A stretch of DNA of 64,000 nucleotides from an uncultured Tateyamaria sp. Lineage in GTDB: Bacteria; Pseudomonadota; Alphaproteobacteria; Rhodobacterales; Rhodobacteraceae. Below, in pieces: positions 59,644 to 64,000 of the stretch. The position numbers and the translations under genes were made by a program. The first letter of the stretch is position 1; every line of letters starts with the position of its first letter. The notes beneath the pieces are model-generated. The model had not been told where the DNA came from and did no database searches. It saw only the letters and a program-made list of their open reading frames with translations. Location of the stretch: contig NZ_CANNCF010000001.1 of the NCBI RefSeq assembly GCF_947503045.1, positions 1 to 64,000 on the forward strand, given 5' to 3'.

Positions 59644-60979
59644 GGGTCATTCCCGACACAAGCAGGGATGGGACAACGCGGCTGAGGTGGGTGCGCGCGT
59701 CATTGGCAGGCACGATGCTGCGCAGCATGTCGGGCAGGCTGCCTGCGATGGTGCATTCGTTGACCGGATAGGCGATCTCGCCGTTCTCGATCCACAAGCC
59801 GGAGGCACCACGCGAATAATCCCCGGTGTTGTGGTTGATGGTCGAGCCGATCATCGACGTGACCAGCAGACCCGTGCCCATATCGCGGATCAGGTCCATC
59901 CGGCTGGCCGTGCCCTGATCCAGCGCCACATTCCAGATCGACGGGCTGGGCGGAGAGGCGGTGCCGCGCGCCGCATTGCCGGTCGATTCCATGCCCAGCT
60001 TGCGCGCGGTGGCCAGATCCAGTGTCCAACCGGTCAGAATGCCACCGTCAACGATGGTGCGCGGTCGTGTGGGCAAACCTTCGGCGTCAAAGGGGCGCGT
60101 CCCGGCGGCGCGGGGGCGGTGCGGGTCTTCGATCAGGTTCAGACCTTCGGGCAGGACCTGCGTGCCCAGACGGTCGCGCAACCACGACGCGCCACGGGCG
60201 ATGCTGCTGCCGTTGGCGGCCACCAACAGATGGCCGATCAGCGAGGACGAGATGCGTTCGTCAAACAGAACAGGGTAGGACCCGGTGGGCGGTTTGCGCG
60301 CGCCCATACGTTCGACCGCGCGGGCGCCGGCGCTGCGGCCAATATCCTCGGGCGCGCGCAGATCGGACTGAAAGATGCGGCTGTCGCCGTCATAGTCCCG
60401 CTCCATATCGGTGCCGACGCCGGAGATGGCCACGCAACTCAGCGCCCGGTCGGTGCGGCGGTAACCGCCGGAAAACCCGTTCGACGCGGCCAGCCAGATG
60501 TCGCGGGCGCCATAGGCCCCGGTGGACTGCTGGACCTGTGCGACGCCGGGAACGGCAAGGGCGGCGGCTTCGGCCTCAAGCGCGTCACGTTGCAGATCGG
60601 CAGGCTGCGGTTCGGGACTGTCATCGGACAGTTCCAGCACGGCCACGTCCCACTCGGTGGCCAGTTGCGACGGGTCGGCAAGACCGGCATGCGGATCATC
60701 GGGCGCCTCGCGGGCCATGGCCACGGCGCGGGCGGCCATTTCGGCCAGTGTCCGCTCCGAAGCATCGGACGAAGATACATTGGCCTGTTTCTGTCCCACA
60801 AACACGCGCAGCCCCAGATCGATCCCTTCGGACCGTTCGGCCTGTTCCAGCGCCCCGGCGCGCACATCCACGGACACGGACGTGCCCTGAATCGCGATGG
60901 CATCGGACGCATCCGCGCCCGCATCTTTGGCCGCAGCCAGCAGGCGGGCCGTAAGGTCGGAAAGATCGGATGGGGTCAT
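59630..60979 (-). CDS. pmbA: PmbA/TldD-family protease
   Basis: A 449-residue protein of the TldD/PmbA family, which in E. coli forms a protease that matures microcin B17 and degrades CcdA. Gly-Ala-Gly-Ala-Leu-Glu and the C-terminal Ile-Gly-Ser-Thr-Ile-Asn-His-Asn-Thr-Gly-Asp-Tyr-Ser-Arg-Gly fit PmbA. The zinc site lies in TldD, so PmbA is the partner subunit; tldD is not in the window. GGAGC lies 7 bases before the ATG chosen; an upstream ATG is 5 codons earlier. Confidence 0.9.
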   Translation of the reverse strand: MTPSDLSDLTARLLAAAKDAGADASDAIAIQGTSVSVDVRAGALEQAERSEGIDLGLRVFVGQKQANVSSSDASERTLAEMAARAVAMAREAPDDPHAGLADPSQLATEWDVAVLELSDDSPEPQPADLQRDALEAEAAALAVPGVAQVQQSTGAYGARDIWLAASNGFSGGYRRTDRALSCVAISGVGTDMERDYDGDSRIFQSDLRAPEDIGRSAGARAVERMGARKPPTGSYPVLFDERISSSLIGHLLVAANGSSIARGASWLRDRLGTQVLPEGLNLIEDPHRPRAAGTRPFDAEGLPTRPRTIVDGGILTGWTLDLATARKLGMESTGNAARGTASPPSPSIWNVALDQGTASRMDLIRDMGTGLLVTSMIGSTINHNTGDYSRGASGLWIENGEIAYPVNECTIAGSLPDMLRSIVPANDARTHLSRVVPSLLVSGMTLAGS

Positions 60980-61069
60980 TGGGCTGCTCCGCACGATTGA
61001 GCCCTCAGGTAACGGCGCGGGCAGCCCTGTGCAAGGGCAGGCCGGATCAGCCTGCCCTGCAAGGTCAAA

Positions 61070-62602
61070 TCAGCGGATGCGCTGCCCGTTTGCGAGCACA
61101 TGGCCCTCGTTATTCACCTCGATGCGGGAATTCAGCGTGTCAGGCGCCTCGCCGGGGACGGCAAACAGACCCATCATCATGCGCGCACCCATGGCCTGAT
61201 CCTGCGGCACGAGGCCCATGCCCACCAGCTTGTCCAGCAGCCCGTTGCCGCCCACCAGCTTGAGGTCGATCCCACCCTCGGGCCGTGGCATGCCATCAAA
61301 GGTCACCACATCGCTGTTGTCAAAGGTGAACTCGCCGGCCCCGGTCAATTGCGCACCAACGGCGTTCAGTTCCAGCTTGTTCAGGGTCAGGGCGTTCAAC
61401 TCACCCGGCGCGGCCCCGGTGGTTTCCAGAATGGCGGCCTGCGAGGGGTCGAGAAAGTTGAACAGCACCTTGGCCTGCCCGCTCAGATCAACGATCAGCG
61501 TGGCGGGATCACGGGGCAACTGGCCCGTGGGGTCAAACAGGCCCCAGATCATGTCGGACATGGTGAAATCACTCAGCGACACACCCAGCCCGAACGGCTG
61601 ATCTTCGGCGGATTTCTGAACCGGCATCAGGAAACTGGTCCCGATCTCGGCTGCGGAAATGGACAGGGGCAGCGGAAATTCCGTAATCAGCATGTTGAAG
61701 TCAACATTGCGCTGCAACACGTCGTAGCTGAGGCCGGCCATGCTCATCGCAAAACCAAACTCGCCGCCTTCAGAGGTGCTGTTGGCTGTGCCGCTGCCGT
61801 CCGGGCCGTTGAAGGTCAGCTCGTAATTGCCGCCGGTCGAGGTGAAAGTCCCGTCAAAGTCGAGGCCCGCGTTCAGCATCGCGTTCATGTCCTGCGGGTC
61901 GCTGTCCAGCGGCAAATCACCGCTGGCGTCCATCGCGATGCCCGTCATGGCGCCAAGCAGTTTGAACGACCCTTCGCCTTCGGGATCGGTAAAGGCGATA
62001 TCGTAGTCCATTGCGTCCACCGTGATGTCCTGCTGGATGGTGCGCAAGGTGCCGACCGTGGTTTGAACCACGTAAGCCATGTTCGACATCTTCAGATCAA
62101 ACTTGGCAATGTCCTGCGGGATGGGCAGGCCGTTGACGGTCAGCCCGTCCATCGCCATGACGGCGGATGCGGACGCATAGGTATAGGTCAGATCGCCCGG
62201 ATCACCTGCCGCACTCATCACCGGGTCTGTCTGATCAAAGCGGATGGTCAGATCGACCTTTTCGCCATTTGGCGGCGTCATGTTCACCACAATCGAGGTT
62301 TGCGTGGGCAGTTCGATGGACACCGACCCGTCCCCCTGCTCGACAAAGGTGATGTCGGGCATGACGATGCGTGCCGTGCCTTCTCCGACATCCTCACCCA
62401 GTTCCATCGCCATGTTCAGGTTCGTCACTGTCAATGTGCCGCCATTGGTAGCCTCGGATGCGGTAAGATCATATCCGGCCGAGGTCATGTAGGATTTCCA
62501 GTCTGACCAGACGTCGGCGCTGGTCAGGTCGGCGAAAGCGGCAGACGCCGGCAGACACAGCGCAATGGCGCTGCTGCGGATCAAAAGAGAAATGCGAGGC
62601 AT
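61070..62602 (-). CDS. DUF2125 protein, secreted
   Basis: A 510-residue protein with a signal peptide (Ile-Ala-Leu-Cys-Leu-Pro-Ala-Ser-Ala-Ala-Phe-Ala, cut about residue 24) and a long beta-rich body, a member of DUF2125, found in alphaproteobacteria. No cysteines in the mature part of note. Probably periplasmic or outer-membrane associated. Function unknown. Confidence 0.85.
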   Translation of the reverse strand: MPRISLLIRSSAIALCLPASAAFADLTSADVWSDWKSYMTSAGYDLTASEATNGGTLTVTNLNMAMELGEDVGEGTARIVMPDITFVEQGDGSVSIELPTQTSIVVNMTPPNGEKVDLTIRFDQTDPVMSAAGDPGDLTYTYASASAVMAMDGLTVNGLPIPQDIAKFDLKMSNMAYVVQTTVGTLRTIQQDITVDAMDYDIAFTDPEGEGSFKLLGAMTGIAMDASGDLPLDSDPQDMNAMLNAGLDFDGTFTSTGGNYELTFNGPDGSGTANSTSEGGEFGFAMSMAGLSYDVLQRNVDFNMLITEFPLPLSISAAEIGTSFLMPVQKSAEDQPFGLGVSLSDFTMSDMIWGLFDPTGQLPRDPATLIVDLSGQAKVLFNFLDPSQAAILETTGAAPGELNALTLNKLELNAVGAQLTGAGEFTFDNSDVVTFDGMPRPEGGIDLKLVGGNGLLDKLVGMGLVPQDQAMGARMMMGLFAVPGEAPDTLNSRIEVNNEGHVLANGQRIR

Positions 62603-62735
62603 GACAGAATCCTTAGGGTCAGAATAGGCCCCTTATCGTCTGGCAGCGCGCCAGAGGCGTCAAGGGCTTGTGCTGAACTGTAGGTATCTGCAATTGACGT
62701 CAGTGCAAGACAGCTCAATGCGAAAGGGGTGCAAC

Positions 62736-63488
62736 ATGCAGGACATGACAGGACAAACGGTGCTGATCACCGGGGCAAGCCGGGGGATCGGGGCGGACAC
62801 GGGCCGCATCTTTGCCAAGGCCGGGGCCAATGTGGTGCTGCTGGCACGCTCGGCTGATGCCATCACCGACCTCGCGGCCGAGATCGGAGAGCGCGCACTG
62901 GCCCTGCCCTGCGATGTCAGCGACTATGACGCGGTGGCCGGGGCGGTTCAGCAGAGCGTCGATCGCTTTGGCAGCCTCGACGTGCTGATCGGCAATGCCG
63001 GTGTCATCGAACCCATCGCACACCTTTCCGAAGCTGACCCCGCCGCATGGGGCCACGTGATCGACATCAACCTCAAGGGCGTCTTTTACGGAATGCGCGC
63101 CGCCTTGCCCGTGATGCTCAAGGCCGGGCGCGGCACGATCCTCACCATCAGCTCGGGGGCGGCGCACGGCCCGGTCGAGGCATGGTCGCATTACTGCGCC
63201 TCCAAGGCGGGGGCCGCGATGCTCACCGCCTGCGCGCACAAGGAAAACGGCGATGCGGGCATCCGCGCCATGGGCCTCAGCCCCGGCACCGTCGCCACCC
63301 AGATGCAGCGTGAGATCAAAGCCAGCGGCATCAACCCGGTCAGCCAGCTCGACTGGTCCGATCATATCCCTCCCGACTGGCCCGCACGAGCGCTCTTGTG
63401 GATGTGCTCGGACGGCGCGGACCCATGGCTGGGGCAGGAAATCTCGTTGCGCGATCCCGAGATTCGGACAGCCGTGGGGCTGGCATGA
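62736..63488 (+). CDS. Short-chain dehydrogenase/reductase (SDR)
   Basis: A 250-residue classical SDR. The NAD(P) motif is Thr-Gly-Ala-Ser-Arg-Gly-Ile-Gly, followed by Gly-Asn-Ala-Gly, the Ser in Ser-Ser-Gly-Ala, and the catalytic Tyr-x3-Lys in Tyr-Cys-Ala-Ser-Lys. AAAGGGG lies 6 bases before this ATG; an earlier one at 62718 lacks it. It overlaps the enoyl-CoA hydratase gene by ATGA, suggesting a fatty-acid or CoA-ester pathway. Confidence 0.92.
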   Translation: MQDMTGQTVLITGASRGIGADTGRIFAKAGANVVLLARSADAITDLAAEIGERALALPCDVSDYDAVAGAVQQSVDRFGSLDVLIGNAGVIEPIAHLSEADPAAWGHVIDINLKGVFYGMRAALPVMLKAGRGTILTISSGAAHGPVEAWSHYCASKAGAAMLTACAHKENGDAGIRAMGLSPGTVATQMQREIKASGINPVSQLDWSDHIPPDWPARALLWMCSDGADPWLGQEISLRDPEIRTAVGLA

Positions 63489-64000
63489 TCGACGTCACAA
63501 CCGATGGCCCCGTCACCACCCTGACCCTGAACCGCCCCGACAAGGCCAACGCCCTGACCGAGGCGATGCTGCGCGACCTGCACGATGCGGTGCAGGACGC
63601 CAAAGACGCCGCCGCCCTCATCCTGACCGGCACAGGCAAGGTGTTCAGTGCAGGTGCCGATCTGGATGCCGCGCGCGCAGGCCTTGCCACCTCGCCCCTG
63701 TGGGAGGAGCTGTCCGGCGCCATCGCTGCCCATCCGGGGCTGACCATCGCGGCCCTCAACGGCACGGTGGCGGGCGGGGCCAACGGCATGGTGCTGGCCT
63801 GCGATCTGCGCATCGCCGTGCCGGGCACCAAATTCTTTTACCCGGTGATGAAGCTGGGCTATCTGCCCCAACCCAGCGATCCGGTGCGCATGGCCGCCCT
63901 GATCGGCCCGGCACGGACCAAATGGATGCTGTTGGCCGGGCAAAAGATCGCCACGGATCAGGCGCTGGCCTGCGGCCTGATCGACGAGATAGTGAGCGCA
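63485..64000 (+). CDS. Enoyl-CoA hydratase/isomerase family protein, truncated by window edge
   Basis: The first 172 residues of a crotonase-fold protein. The start is an ATGA overlap with the SDR. The oxyanion-hole segments Phe-Ser-Ala-Gly-Ala-Asp-Leu and Gly-Thr-Val-Ala-Gly-Gly-Ala-Asn-Gly are present; the Glu residues of true hydratases are not evident at the usual positions, so it may be an isomerase or a divergent member. The frame is open to the last base. Confidence 0.9.
   Translation, partial: MIDVTTDGPVTTLTLNRPDKANALTEAMLRDLHDAVQDAKDAAALILTGTGKVFSAGADLDAARAGLATSPLWEELSGAIAAHPGLTIAALNGTVAGGANGMVLACDLRIAVPGTKFFYPVMKLGYLPQPSDPVRMAALIGPARTKWMLLAGQKIATDQALACGLIDEIVSA

Overview
The window looks like chromosome of an alphaproteobacterium of the order Rhodobacterales, roseobacter-type. 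The reasons are its high G+C content, the CcrM GANTC methylase, an Irr-type iron box in front of mbfA, a GAAC-N7-GAAC LexA box, and a set of small conserved families common in that group (DUF2125, DUF2794, DUF4170 and, tentatively, DUF6478). I do not name a genus. The first 3.6 kb is visibly less G+C-rich. It is the right end of an integrated element: an HNH nuclease, an XRE repressor with a small membrane protein, an excisionase-like gene overlapping a tyrosine integrase, then a 3' piece of a tRNA-Arg(CCT) gene that marks the attachment site. The rest of the element and the intact tRNA lie to the left, outside the window.

From 3.7 to 31 kb the chromosome is mostly housekeeping and metabolism: a sugar isomerase, ilvD, a large degenerate ABC protein with a cyclic-nucleotide-binding tail paired with a CPBP membrane protease, accD-folC, zapE, an MFS carrier, a compact five-gene minus-strand operon ending in an alpha/beta hydrolase and beginning with fghA, an AEC carrier, the Irr-controlled iron exporter mbfA, a TetR regulator, an SOS-controlled imuB without imuA or dnaE2, a three-gene amino-sugar/glycosylation set, and the phenylacetate genes paaK-paaI.

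From 31 to 48 kb come an NlpC/P60 hydrolase with an M17 aminopeptidase, a carbonic anhydrase-SbtA-SbtB bicarbonate uptake operon, a DUF4139 protein, asd, a second MFS carrier, a cyclase-like DUF3095 protein, an HpaI-type aldolase, a membrane protein with a C-terminal winged helix, rnhB, ccrM, and a membrane adenylate cyclase.

From 48 to 64 kb come two secreted/Tat proteins, a GMC dehydrogenase with a c-type cytochrome facing an AlkB alkane hydroxylase, mutY divergent from a DUF721-dsbA-CoA transferase operon, and a minus-strand lipid A/envelope block (lpxK, a KdtA-like protein, DUF4170, CysQ-like, PmbA-like, DUF2125). The window ends in an SDR enzyme and a truncated enoyl-CoA hydratase.

The items I find most unusual are the ABC/cNMP-binding/CPBP pair with every ATPase motif altered, the KdtA-like protein lacking the expected catalytic Glu, the solitary SOS imuB, and the C-terminal winged-helix membrane protein. 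No complete tRNA, rRNA, insertion sequence or CRISPR array was seen.
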